From: Campanula takesimana
Lineage: Eukaryota; Streptophyta; Magnoliopsida; Asterales; Campanulaceae
Direction: 5' to 3'
DNA length: 64,000 nt
Assembly: GCA_026119855.1 (NCBI GenBank)
Contig: JAOWBW010000191.1
Location: 1,054,001 to 1,118,000 of the forward strand
Shown here: piece after piece, positions 10,200 to 20,650 of the stretch
Layout of the letters: every line of letters begins with the position of its first letter
Position numbering within the stretch: the stretch's first letter is position 1
Notes under the pieces: model-generated
The model's database searches: none
What the model saw: the letters and a program-made list of their open reading frames with translations, nothing else
What the model was told of the DNA's origin: nothing
Translations under genes and position numbers: made by a program

Positions 10200-12310
10200 T
10201 GTAACGACCCCAAAACCCGTCCCTATTTATTTTATATTTTTGGGGATTTTAATTTGACATTATGTGTGCATTTTATGTGTTGCATCATATTTTATGACTT
10301 GCACATATTGTTTGATTAATTGTGTTATTTATTTGGTTAGTAGTAATAATGGTTAAGAGAGTTAATAGATTAAGTTGAAACTATAGGGTCCTTTGTGGAA
10401 TTATAAGTATAGGAGTTAAAGTGTTTAAAATGAAACTAGAGTGACCTAAGTGTAAAAATGGGGTAAAGATCTTTTATAAAACATGCTTATCCCATTCCTT
10501 CTCCCTCTGTGTTTTCATTTTCATTGAACGTACTTTCCTAATTTCAACCTAGGGTTAAGAAAGAAAAGGTAAGTTTATCCTATTTTGATTTATTTCTTTT
10601 TAATTACTTCTCCGTTTTAAAAACTAATTATACTAAAATGATCAGGGCGTTGAGTAGGTCATTTCTACCTGATCAAAACCTATTTCTTCGATACTTTTTC
10701 CCAAACTAGGTAAGTTACTAATTCCCCTTAAATGTTAAAATGGTCATACATATGTTATATGTGCTATATGTGTTGTGAATTTTATGTTTTGAATGAGTTT
10801 TGTGATACTTGTAATTTTGGGACAAAGGGAGTATTAACATGTACTGGGTTTGTGATGAAATGAGCTTGAAAGAATGTTTTTGTATGTTAGAATACTCCTG
10901 GAGAGTTAGTTGTTAGTAAAAAGTTATACTCTACGCTTGGGACGGAGAATTCTTAACCTGGGAAAGAATTGAGCCTTTGCTGTAAATTGCACCGAGCGCC
11001 CGCCTGGTGAGCTAGTGAGCGCACGCTCGCCCTAGTGTGCGACCGCACATAATCCCTTGTGCGAGCACCCATGCTATCTGAAAGAATTCCATAGAAACCA
11101 AACCAAAGTGAGCGGCCTCCCGGTACCCTTTGAGCGGCCGCCCGCTTGCCCTAAAAAACTAAAAGGTTGTTCAAAGTTTGTACAAGATGGAAATAACCCT
11201 AGTTAAGGTATATAGACTTAGTATAAGATTGTCCTAGTAAGTGTTGTGACTTAATGTCATTAATAAAATATTGTGTTGTGACTTTATGTCAATAGTAAAG
11301 GATTGTGTTGTGACTTAATTTCAATGTTGTGAACTCTTTATGAGTAACGTGTTTACATCTTTGTGATGCATTTGTGTGGCTCCCTACTTTGGAATCATGC
11401 CCCGTTTGTTGTTTAAGCAAGTATTTATTACTGTGCTCTCGTGTAAAGTCCAGCTGGTACTTCTTGTTGTAATATCGGGCAGTGGTAGGGATTATAATGG
11501 CACACGAGCCAAGTTCATTGTAAGGCTTTTACCATTGGTTTCCCATTTTTAACCCCCTTCCTTGGGCCAAAGGTTGGGAACTTTGGTTTATGACTTGGTG
11601 TTATTTTCCCCCCGTTGTTGTTATTGTTATTGTTTGGTTCCGGAACCTGCTTCAGCCATTGTGCTACTCAGTTGATACCTCTCAGATGGTTATGTTGATT
11701 CGAGAACCTTGGCTCGGTATCCATTTATGAGTGTTTAAATTCTACCTTATGTGTAGTATGATGAGTTGGCTTTGCCCCTCATATTATGTGCTATGTGAAT
11801 GCTTATTGGCATTGTTCAATTACGAGTATCATTTTAGCATGTCACGTAGTTGCATTTTAGTAGCTTACTGAGATTTATTCTCACCCCGTTCCTTGTTTAT
11901 TTGTTTTCCTTAGATAAAGGAGAGCCCAGGGGATAGGTCACTTCACAAGGGAGGACGTCGTGGTGGTGATTTTGGGTAAGACATTTTGGGACATGTGTTA
12001 TGTAAAGGCTACATTATATAAATGTATAACCTTTTGGGTAGTGTAACCGTGACTTCATCTTGTATCACCTATTTTTGGAACATGTTGGTGATTGTAAATT
12101 TTGTAAAAGTGTGTAAGCCCTTGGGGCAAGGTACTTGTGTTGGTAAAATAGCTTGTGTGTGATGAAATCAAAGTTTTCAACTTTGAAGAGTTGGTTATAT
12201 AAAACTTTTATGAAAGTACATTTCGAAAAATTTTCCTAAAATGTTTTATGACGTCTTCCGTGCGTGTCCCGAACGTGGGGCCAAGTAGGACCACATGTTA
12301 GGGCACGACA
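10200..12310 (+). mobile_element. Solo LTR (2.1 kb) of an E1-related chromovirus family
   Basis: This LTR runs from TGTAACGACC to GCACGACA and has perfect 5-bp target duplications, with no PBS, interior or second LTR. Unequal recombination between two LTRs of one insertion is the usual origin. It is related to E1 LTRs in order and in conserved blocks (micro-ORF at 10638-10709, one hairpin at about 11476-11550, GC-rich palindromes at about 10985-11150) but clearly diverged, so it is a separate family or old branch. Confidence 0.9.
11476..11550 (+). repeat. Hairpin in solo LTR, counterpart of the E1 triple hairpin
   Basis: CAGTGGTA pairs with TACCATTG and TTATAATG pairs with CATTGTAA. Compared with E1, both sides of the stems have changed together, so pairing is kept while sequence differs. 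Confidence 0.6.
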
Positions 12311-12315
12311 GGAAT

Positions 12316-12815
12316 AGTCCCCTAAGCATCCGTCATCCCCTTGGAAGATCTTCGAGGCACCCGTCAATCTTTGGAGGGATTATAAAGATCCCGTTATGTC
12401 TCGTCCACCTTCCACTCCATAGGTCTAAGCATAACGGTCCTGTCCCACCAGTAGCATGAACGTTAAGCCCATAACCCAAGCATTCACCCAATGTTTACCA
12501 GAGCCTGAATTACCCTTCTTTTCCTTCGCCCGTAGGTCAAATGAAGTGGAAGAGAGCATCATGTCACTACCTAGTGCGTGTGGGATCAGAAAGTTCCTCA
12601 GTCGCTATAACCCCTCCACTCCGGTACCTCGGAATGACCATCTCAGAGGAAAGTAGTTGGGAAAGTGATTTCGCAGATAATCAGGACACTCCAACCAAAG
12701 AGGAGTTGCTCCAAGCTTTAGAAGCCTCCAGGGCCCGGGAAGAGATTATCAGGAGACACCACGAAAAAGCACGGGATCAGTTTGTCAAGTCAATGAGACA
12801 GAAGGGTCTTGTTTG
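12316..12815 (+). other. Unclassified sequence with a weak open frame (from 12541)
   Basis: A frame opens at ATG 12541. Its first 100 codons contain a charged, probably coiled-coil stretch (EELLQALEASRAREEIIRRH). Beyond about 12820 the same frame runs into antisense LTR sequence, so the 184-codon reading is partly artefact. The front part may be a fragment of a transposon protein or of an old gene. I do not recognise the family. Confidence 0.25.
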
Positions 12816-13390
12816 CACCCGAGAAGATACCCGCTTGCCTTTTGATTTGAGAGTCACCACTATGTTGTTGAACGGAACACGGACCGTGAGATTCTTGAGT
12901 TTGGGGGTTAAGTTATGGATTGGGAAGGTCAAGGAGCACCCAATCCACCCAATCTCGGATTGGTCTTGTTTAGGTGTTTTTAATCAAATAAAGAATAAAC
13001 AATTTAAACAAATAAAGCCAATAATTAATTTTTTAATTATTGGAATGTCGGATCATGTGCTTCGATACCATCTCCATGGATTGGAGAGGCTCTAGGCTGA
13101 TCCTTTTGATGGGATTACACCACTCTAAAACAAAGAGGGAGATGAGAAGTAGAGATTAAAAGAGTAGGAGTTTACTAAAGCGTTCTTGAGATTCCAATTG
13201 ATGGCCTTGATGATCCAAGAGTTTGGTGATGTTTGTGGCTTGAAAAGATGAGTTTTTGATGGTGTTTTGGTGTGAGGGAGGAGGAAAAACGGGATTCTTG
13301 AGAGAGGGACTGATTGGAGAGTTGTTAACCTCTATTAGGATGACTAGGAACCATTAACTAGCATTAGGAGAGTCTAGGGTTAAAAAACTC

Positions 13391-13402
13391 TTTATTTATA
13401 GG
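13391..13402 (-). promoter_or_regulatory. TATA box of M0 LTR
   Basis: TATAAATAAA on the minus strand lies about 415 bases into the LTR. It matches in position the TATA boxes of P (35143) and M1 (about 30418). Confidence 0.5.
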
Positions 13403-13573
13403 TTTAGATTGCTTAGGGACCAAGCCAATGAGGTGGAGAGGTTTAATTAGGTAAGGAATCAATAGGAAACCTCCAGGAAGTCTCCTACTGATATGTTTCC
13501 CGGATTAGAAGAGTGATGTCCAAGAAAGAGATCGGGACGGAGAAGGAAAGTGAATCAAACTCGCAGACAGAGG

Positions 13574-13630
13574 AGATGTCTCGTACGAGGCATCAATGTC
13601 TCGTACGAGGCATGTCTCGTACGAGGCATC
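13574..13630 (-). promoter_or_regulatory. Three TCGTACGA palindromes in M0 U3
   Basis: ATGTCTCGTACGAGGCAT-like units occur three times in 57 bases. They sit where P and M1 LTRs carry GCGCGC palindromes (about 190-260 bases from the LTR start, upstream of TATA). The same core returns in the M0 leader at 18841-18883 and 20297-20336. Confidence 0.7.
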
Positions 13631-13814
13631 CAGCACAAGTAAGTACAGTTTTGCCCTTATCTAAAGTTCTGTTGTTCAGTTTAGCCCCCACACTAACGGA
13701 GTCAGTCAGAAACTTAACGAAACATGACAGAACTAATGAGTTTTCATCAAAACACAAAGGCGAGACACGAGAGTAGTGTAATCATAAATGTGAGTTCAAA
13801 ATGGGGTGTCTACA

Positions 13815-13830
13815 AAGCCCCTCGGTGACG
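13815..13830 (-). promoter_or_regulatory. M0 polypurine tract
   Basis: On the minus strand it reads GTCACCGAGGGGCTT next to the LTR start. It is nearly identical to the tract of N (before 56269) and similar to that of P (before 59834). Confidence 0.75.
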
Positions 13831-13904
13831 ATACTTATGGAAGAAGTAGCGTCGTCGATAGAAAAGATACCATTTAGAACTTTGGGTATGGTCCTGCTAT
13901 AAAG

Positions 13905-13949
13905 CTGCCTACGTATCCTCTGGAAAGGAATCAGACCAAACGTAGTTCA
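13905..13949 (-). ncRNA. CTACG/CGTAGG stem-loop, copy 1
   Basis: On the minus strand GAACTACG ... TCTGATTCC ... GGATACGTAGGCAGC can fold with CTACG pairing CGTAG and an inner TCC/GGA. It is one of eleven copies and lies about 90 bases from the polypurine tract. Confidence 0.5.
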
Positions 13950-14164
13950 ACTTCGAAAACATGAAAAAACATTGGTTTTAGGTATTTTGGAAATCATTTT
14001 GAAAGCAATATTGCGGTAAGTAAAGTTTAGAGTTTAGAGAGTAACCCATACTGAGGAATCAATGTCCTTAACCTAATTCTGAATATGCCCTCTGTTGTTG
14101 ATGGAGCGTCGCGGTTGGCGGTGTTGCTGGTACAGAATGTGTTGCAGACTGTGTTGAAGTTGTT

Positions 14165-14665
14165 GGGGAATATCCTCAATCAATGCTCCTACATTGAGAG
14201 TACTGGATATTATCCTCTTTCAATAGTTGATTGAAAGTACTGGATCCCTGGATGTTCTCTTTCAATGGCTGCTGCTGATCGAAAGTACTGAACATGTCCT
14301 CTTCCAATTCCTCATTGAAAGTACTGGACGGTTTTGATGTAGATGTAGACTTCTGAATGTCCTCGTCAATGGTTGATTGAGCGTACTGGACATTATCCTC
14401 TTCCAATGGTCGTAGCCGATTGCAAGTATTGGATGCAGAAACTCTGAATTTGATGTTGACCTGTAGACTTATGAATGTCCTCGTCAATGGTTGATTGAAC
14501 GTACTAGACATTATCCTCTTCAAATGCTCTACATTGAAAGTCCTGGATGCAGAAACTCTAAATTTGATGTTGATTTGTAGACTTCTGAATGTCCTCGTCA
14601 ATGGTTGATTGAACGTACTAGACATTATCCTCTTCCAATGCTCTACATTAAAAGTCCTGGATGCA
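14165..14665 (-). repeat. M0 3'-region minisatellite (about 118-bp units)
   Basis: The phrase CCTCGTCAATGGTTGATTGA recurs at roughly 118-bp spacing, with shorter degenerate units to the left. The minus-strand 207-codon frame across it is a product of repetition, rich in S, T, N and F with no domain. Tandem arrays in the 3' untranslated region are known for Tat/Ogre elements. Confidence 0.7.
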
Positions 14666-15430
14666 GATGTGTCTGAATGCCGTGGGGATTGTCTGATCGC
14701 TGTTGAATTTTCTTTGAGCACGGATTGGTTCTTGTACCTGTTAATACAACAAGTAGAACCTCTTCTAGCAAGCACTTTAGCTTTGATTTTAGTTTGCAAT
14801 TGGACTCATGTGGCGGTGACAAATTTATGTGCATGTCTGGTCGGTCAACCTTGGTGTAAGTAGTGTGAATAGCATGGATTCGTGATGGGATGTTTATTAG
14901 TGATGAACTGTATGTGATGATTTGTGCGTGTGTGCGGGGACAAGTGTTTGACAAGTTGGGACCTAATCAGGTTTTCTGCAGAGATGATGCTACGGAGTCT
15001 CTCTGATGGTTGTCTCATGTGAGACTCGTTTGCCTTGTGCAAGATGATCTGTCCAGATCGTTCCTTTAGTCATGTTGTGTCAAGGGAGACAACTATTTGT
15101 TTGACAACGAATGATGTGCAAGTTCTAAGTAGGCTAGGCGTACTTTTGAATCACTCTAGAATTCCATGTCCGAAAAGTCTCTGGTGAATGGTGATGAGAG
15201 ACGTTATCTATTCCCCCAAGTTTATCTCATGCTTTGGTCTAAGTCAAGCCCCAAGAATCTTTTATGTTGTAGATGACTTTGTAAACAGGTTTATGAGGCT
15301 GTTTTGACTTGAAAAAGAGTGCTCTCCCGCTTGATTGATTTAAGGAAAGAGGAAGGTTGAAGAAGAAATGATTTGAAGAATGTTCTCCCTATTTTTATTT
15401 TTATTTATTTATTTTTTTAATTATTTTTTT
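14666..15430. other. M0 non-coding 3' region
   Basis: There is no recognisable coding domain. Short minus-strand frames exist but carry no motif. The sequence resembles the equally featureless 3' region of M2 only in composition. Confidence 0.35.
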
Positions 15431-15490
15431 GACGCACCCTGATTTTTGCCTAGACCTCCCTTTCGGGTTTTCAATCTAGCGGGCATCTCT
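15431..15490 (-). ncRNA. GNRA-loop CTAG stem-loop, copy a (M0)
   Basis: On the minus strand an outer CTAGATTG ... GGTCTAG stem encloses CCC-GAAA-GGG. One closing pair is lost (AGG instead of CGG). It is preceded and followed by T/A-rich tracts and GGGTGCGTC, as in the other copies. Confidence 0.6.
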
Positions 15491-16696
15491 TTTGCTTCTC
15501 TTTTCAATTTTTTTTGACAGAGTAAGTACTCGAAGATGACTCAGAGAGGAGAGTATTTTTGTCTCTTATTGGGGGAGAGACATGCAAGATTTTTGGGTTT
15601 GAATGTATTAGGCATTTTAGCTATCGACTTGGGTTTTGGGAAGTTGTTCCAAGCATCGAATCGGTGGGGATAACGCACTTTGAAATGAGAGTTAGAGGCG
15701 AAGAGGATGGCCCCTAGTGCGGATTTACTTTGACGAGTTCGTACATCTTGAATAGGAATTGGAAGGGGACGGAAAGAATAAAAAGCCCCTAGCCTTGATG
15801 CTTGGATTTCAAAGAGAAGTGTATGAGAGAGGAAGCCCCTAGACTCAACAATGAACGCTACTTGGCTCAAAGTACTAGAAAGATAGTTCTACCTTTAATG
15901 GACCCTAGTATTTATTTTTGATGTCTTAAGTGTTTGTTCAATTCATTCTTGCAAGTGAATCATCTAGAAATGTCTTGACAAGTTTTGAGGAGAATGCCTA
16001 ATCATTAGTGTGTTCTTCAGATTTCTTCATGGGTGATATCTACGGATGATGGAGACGGTCTTCAAGTTAGGAGTCTCATTTTTCTTCATTTGGATTTAAT
16101 CTTCATTGTAGGAGGAGATGAGAGGCCTCCTTTTTTGACTTCATTGTGCGTGGTTGAAACTCCTTCTTTGTGGGGTTATGAAAGCTTGTGAGTTTTTTTT
16201 TTTTTTACTCTCAAAGCTTAAATTGAGTAGCCCCACTTTTGCTTGGGAATAATAATGCCTTTGGCTTTCTTCTATTGTGGTCCTTCGACTTCTGACATGA
16301 GCGTGGTGATAGTAATGTGTAGCCCCTAGGTCTTCTTCTCAAAACATGTTTACACATTTCTATTATCAATTTCAAGGTTTTAGATTAATGACATTTATTG
16401 TTTGCGGATCCATTTCATGAATTAGAGAGAAATTCAAAAGGTAGAACAACCTTAGAAAAGTGTATAGGAATAAGAATGACTTTTATTAATAATCTTGAAT
16501 TCAAAACAGACTCGATAGTTTAGTTGACACAAACTAGAGAAGGAGGGAGATGGACTAAAATGACAGAACGACTCTTTGAGTTCATACTAGGAAATTAAAA
16601 CCTATTCTATTTCTAGGGAGAAAGGGAGAGGCTAGTTGTAGCCTCAAAGTGGTTGATCTTGAGTTATTCTTGAGGCTTTGTCTTCTTCATACATTA
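15491..16696. other. M0 region downstream of gag
   Basis: There is no convincing gene. 16315-16640 is similar to 32410-32660 of M2 (shared AGCCCCTAGG, AAAACATGTTTA and a conserved CCTATT-CTATTTCTAGG block), showing that the two pol-less elements have related 3' parts. A poly-T run lies at 16195-16206. Confidence 0.4.
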
Positions 16697-17480
16697 TTAG
16701 GAAGCAGGTTGTTGAGGACATTTGGGCGCTTCAAGTTCCTTGTTGTCAATGAGATCTTGGATCACATCCTTCAAGTGGTGACAAGAGTTGGTTCCGTGGC
16801 CGATAGCTCTATAGAACTTGCAGAAGAGGTGATGAGCATGTTGAGGAGGGAGTTTCCTTGGTGTAGTAGGAGGATCTCTTGGTGTGATTTTTCCGGCTTC
16901 CACTAGTATGTCAAAGAGTTCTCCTTGGGTGATCCCTTCTAACTTGTTGTAGACCCTTTCTTTCTTCTCTCTTTTAGGAGGGGGAACAGCGGAGTAGTTG
17001 CATTTTCCTTGGTTGTTGAAAGCTTTCTTTAAGAGGATGTCAAGGATACCCTCTTGAGTAACCCCTTAAAGACTATCATAGTGCCTTGTCATTCCCATCT
17101 CAGTAAATTTGGATACATTAGGGTCACAGAGCCACCTCTTCTTCTTAGGCGTGGTTGTTTCACAAAGGGTTCGACTTCTTTTCTATAGCATTCATTTTGA
17201 GCTTGCAGACATGCTTAAAGAGTACGAATCTTATTTTCGTAGTTATCCTTTGGGATTGGAGACATATGTGAAGGATTTTGATTTGTTTCTCATAGTACTC
17301 CCTTTGGGTTTGTAAGCAAGTCATTAATTCTCCCTCCATTTTATGCTTAAAGTTGGTGTATAGGGCAGTGGCGCCTACTTCGACCGCCTCGATAAAGCTG
17401 AGATGACCTGAAATATAGGCTTACTGCATAAGAGGTAGGTGGCGAGAAGCATGCAATTTATGACCTTCTAGCAGCTCCAA
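16697..17480 (-). pseudogene. gag: M0 gag, C-terminal part with zinc knuckle
   Basis: On the minus strand the frame reads VYNKLEGITQGELFDILVEAG, then a proline-rich linker, then CKFYRAIGHGTNSC followed by LKDVIQDLIDNKEL. This is the layout of Tat/Ogre Gag nucleocapsid ends, where the knuckle is CX2HX4HX4C and is followed by a VIQDLID helix. Here the first His is a Tyr. Two stops follow the C-terminus. The upstream part (17000-17480) is readable only in pieces, and the gene is then cut by the insert at about 17490. In the family the protein packages element RNA. Confidence 0.6.
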
Positions 17481-17489
17481 AAGACCCTA

Positions 17490-18600
17490 TGTTAGGCTAT
17501 TTGGTAAGAACACCCTTGCTCCAGAACTACTTGATTAGACTCCAACCACTAGAAAGATAATACAAAGAACGAGAGCAAGTAGAACCTGGCTGGATCCGGG
17601 CTGGGAGAGGGGCGCCCATTCCTAACCACTTTCGAAAAAAGGTTCGCTCATGCTTACAAGAGCATCCCCACTTAGTGATCGGTCCGCTAGTTAACGCAAA
17701 TCCTAAGAAGTTATCACGGACGAGCCACATGCAGGGAAACTGGCATGTGTGGTTCTGGCCAGGCATTATTCGGTCATGCAATACTTATTGAATACAAAGA
17801 ACCAAATTCATTTCGACCCCCTCGCAGTTATAAATCATTTCGTGGCACCGTTGCGCTGTGGTCCCTTTCCCGGCTTTGCTTGCGAGCCACTTGGTACGAT
17901 GGCTCACTCTCGATAAGGAAAGGAAGATAATAACGGGGCGAGAGCAAGGTAAGGGAGAGAGTTAATGCAACAAGTCAGGGCAGGAAGTAAGGTTAGTAAG
18001 CCAGTTAGGGCAGGGAGTAGGTTCAATCTAGTTAGCTAAGTCGAGCAGGGAAGGGATGGAAAAGCAGGGAGAAGGAAGAGCAGGGAAAGCAAGCGGAGGA
18101 GACCATACCATAATCTCCGACTGGTATGAGTTGCTGACTTAACCTTATAGGACTGTAACAAGGCTTTAAAAAAGGGACTTTTAAACAAAGTTAAAGGTCC
18201 CAAAGCAGCCGTAGCGGCATTGGCGCCCCAGACTGGAGGAAGTCATTTTAGTAACCTATCCTTTACTTCTGACCATGGAGCTAAGAATGAAACTCAGAGA
18301 GTTCACTACATGTAGCTACATTCACTGCATTCTCCTAAAAACTTATAGCGCTGAGAGGTGTGCATAGCAGCCATCACAGAAGAAAGAGGTTTAATGCCCA
18401 AAGCACCTTCCCCAAAAGGTTTACAAAGAGAAGTCCATGGAGAACTACCAAATCCAATGACTTTTATTTATTTTTTCATACCATTCTGTCATCGATCACT
18501 GCTGGGTCAGTTGGTGAGTCAGCCCCAAAAAGCATCGAGAAAGGTCAAGCATATATGTTTTATGAAATGATCTGCGCTTTCATTTATGCTATGCCCATTT
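17490..18600. other. Probable mitochondrial DNA insert with a group II intron domain V-like hairpin
   Basis: Composition changes abruptly from retroelement sequence. At 17718-17760 GAGCC-ACATGC-AGGGAAACT-GGCATGTGTGGTTC has the size and pairing of a group II intron domain V (GAGCC with GGTTC, ACATGC with GCATGT), of the kind in plant mitochondrial nad introns. The following sequence, with CCCTTTCCCGGC, GATAAGGAAAGGAAGATAA and many CAGGGAG runs, also looks like plant mitochondrial DNA. It sits inside the M0 gag. The edges are approximate, and a search would be decisive. Confidence 0.5.
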
Positions 18601-18667
18601 GACTTACTCCCCTTTCTAGTCGAGTCTTGATATCATGGGCCTCTTGCATAGACTTGGTGTCAGACAT
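18601..18667 (-). pseudogene. gag: M0 gag N-terminus remnant
   Basis: On the minus strand an ATG opens MSDTKSMQEAHDIKTRLE before the frame is lost. Its distance to leader landmarks matches that of the gag starts in M1 and P. Assignment as a Gag start rests on position only. Confidence 0.35.
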
Positions 18668-20404
18668 GGTGTCGGAAGGTTGGAACGATCTAGTTGTGAT
18701 TCGGACGGACCTACCGGTATAGAGATTACGTTAAACCCAGATTAAGGTCCCAACAAGTCGGCTTTATGAGGTGTATAGGCTTAAGAGTGAGTGAAGGTTG
18801 ACCAAACGAGCACAACACAAAAACTGACACGGACAGAAGAGATGTCTCGTATGAGACAAGGATGTCTCATACGAGACATCCAGCACAGAACACAGAAATT
18901 CAGATTTTTAATCCTAATTTTGGTCGAACGGAACTTAATCCGTTTTGGGGGGTTTCTATCTAATATCCTGGAATAGTGGATTCTGTCACCCCTAGAATAT
19001 GAGCCCCTTGTTTTTCACCTGTATTGCACTCTCCCAAATGGACAATTCGGGCAAAGGTCCCATATTCTCATCGGAATCCACCATTCTATTAGCCAAACCT
19101 AAGTGATTCCGTAATTGTTTTGAACTTTGTTAAACAACGCCGTTTATGCAATCAAACCTAATGAATTCTTGTAAGGGACAACCGAAAGGGACTTTGTCAA
19201 ACACATGATCTTGACGGTGAGAGAGACTAGACTCGAATCCTCGTAGAAAAATTCTGATTCACCATCGCAATCCTTTGTTCAACAATTTCCGAAGGGACAT
19301 TCGTCAAGAATTCATGAAGGGAGGATTATAGATTGTATGAAAAGCGTTATCTTGGGCAAAGATTAAAACAATCCTAAAAATCAAACTGACCGGTCACAAG
19401 GAGTGTCTTATTGACTATTATGTATGCATGAGGTTTATGCAGGGCTTACGGATAAGGCTCCCCATGAACACAGTCTAGGAGCGTGTCACGGAGTGGGTAC
19501 ACCATCTTTGGAGAGACCGGCGAGTGCCACTCGTAGAGTGGGGGTGCTGACCGACATCCGTCCTCCGATTGGGACTCGGGTTTATAGGGTATGTAGTGCA
19601 ATTATTCTACATGCGTGCACGTGTGTGAGAGTCAAGTTCTAGGTGTCAAGGAAAAATAGATATTTTTTTTTTGAAAGCAAGTAAAAGATTGACCGGACCA
19701 AAGTGGTTGCCTACGTTTCCCTCAATCTTCAGAGAAAGAAAGAGAGACTCAGGTCAACGTAGTTCGAGTTTGCAAAGATTTTTGAGAAGAGGAAGAGCAC
19801 GTAGGAGCACACAGAAGAGAGGGATAGAAGTACTCACAGTGCTTGCATTACCCATTAATGGGTGCAAAATAAACTAGGGAATGAGTACAGTAGTCATCCC
19901 TAATTTATTCATTTTTTATACTCCGCTGCAAAAGATGTTAGTGTAAAAACAATACATGTATATAACATAAATCATTTATTGCACAAACGGGGACGGAGTA
20001 AAAACAAGCAAAGAAAAGTTTTTTTTTTTTTTTTTTAAGTCCAGGGACTGATCTGGAATTTTAGAAGGGCAGGGACCAAACTGTAATATTCTAGAATTCA
20101 GGGACCAAACTGCAGTTCTGAAGTACAGGACCAAACTGCAATATATTTTTTACTTTTTTTAAACCAGCCGCCATTTTTTTTATCATGTGACAATGATTAC
20201 CTAATGATAAAAAAGAAGGAAAAAGGTGTAATGATTACGCAATGAATAGCAACCTTATTTTCTTCAAATTTGTAGGTGTTTGGCGGTTATAAGGAATGCC
20301 TCGTACGAGACATCTAATTTCTCGTACGAGGTATTCCTTCCGAAATCCAGATTCAAAACATAACAGATTTAGAACAGAAACAGTCCGAAAATTCACTGAA
20401 AATT
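18668..20404 (-). other. M0 5' leader (minus strand), up to the gap
   Basis: The landmarks match M1 and P leaders: GTGGATTCTGTCACCCC ... CCCATATTCTCATCGGAATCC near 18970-19080, a CTACG/CGTAGG stem-loop at 19691-19766, a poly-T tract at 20018-20036, and four repeats of a CAGGGACCAAACTG motif at 20040-20140. TCGTAYGA palindromes are at 18841-18883 and 20297-20336. No gene is seen. Confidence 0.5.
19691..19766 (-). ncRNA. CTACG/CGTAGG stem-loop, copy 2
   Basis: On the minus strand CGAACTACG ... GACCTGAGTCTC ... GAGGGAAACGTAGGCAACC is followed by GGTCCGGTC. The loop is longer than in other copies and pyrimidine-rich. Confidence 0.5.
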
Positions 20405-20504
20405 NNNNNNNNNNNNNNNNNNNNNNNNNNNNNNNNNNNNNNNNNNNNNNNNNNNNNNNNNNNNNNNNNNNNNNNNNNNNNNNNNNNNNNNNNNNNNNNN
20501 NNNN
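20405..20504. other. Assembly gap, 100 Ns
   Basis: Exactly 100 N characters suggest a fixed-size scaffold join of unknown real length. The missing 5' LTR of M0 and 3' LTR of M1 could be collapsed or lost here. Confidence 0.98.
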
Positions 20505-20650
20505 GCGGCGCCAGTTCATCAGGGAGAGCTGCCAAGACGACCCATCCTGATGTTGTGATTGAGACATCTGAGTCTGAGGATGATGATGACGATGATTATG
20601 ATGAGGATGATGATGACGATGAGGAGACCGAGAGCGGTAGCAGGGGGTGA
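20505..20650 (+). pseudogene. Acidic C-terminal tail of an unidentified protein
   Basis: Directly after the gap a plus-strand frame reads a short Ser/Ala stretch, then HPDVVIETSESE, and then about 20 nearly continuous Asp/Glu residues, ending ESGSRG and TGA. Such tails end many plant nuclear and transposon proteins, including PMD proteins. The rest lies in the gap. It is opposite in direction to M1 and M0, so it may be the end of an antisense ORF like the one in P. Confidence 0.4.

Larger units (their letters stand above)
12816..13814 (-). repeat. M0 3' LTR (left edge approximate)
   Basis: On the minus strand it begins TGTAGACACCCC, like the P-family LTRs, directly after a polypurine tract. 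Matching landmarks follow in the same order: palindromes about 185-240 bases in, TATAAATA near 415, and then GGTCTTG-type sequence. The end of U5 is blurred; the internal PBS-like 11-mer survives as GAGAGTCACCAC near 12850. Confidence 0.7.
12816..20404 (-). mobile_element. M0: pol-less Tat-related LTR element, minus strand
   Basis: Reading on the minus strand from the gap downward there is a leader, a gag start at 18667, a gag zinc-knuckle region (16697-17480), a long non-coding 3' region with a minisatellite and two structured hairpins, a polypurine tract and an LTR ending at 13814. No reverse transcriptase or integrase is present between gag and LTR. The gag is interrupted by a probable mitochondrial insert. 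The 5' LTR would lie in or beyond the N gap. Its palindromes use a TCGTACGA core, unlike the GCGCGC core of M1 and P. Confidence 0.65.

Noticed and set aside
9981..10257. Paired plus and minus frames with 14-residue repeats
   Set aside because: The 42-bp unit is a multiple of three, so frames stay open on both strands. It is a minisatellite.
12541..13095. A 184-codon host gene
   Set aside because: Its second half is antisense LTR of M0 in a chance open frame. Only the first part is kept, as unclassified.
14176..14799. 207-codon minus-strand frame
   Set aside because: It follows the 118-bp minisatellite and has no domain; open because of repetition.
17718..17760. Bacterial or chloroplast origin of the group II domain V-like hairpin
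   Set aside because: Surrounding sequence looks more like plant mitochondrial DNA. No chloroplast gene is visible, though this was not tested by search.
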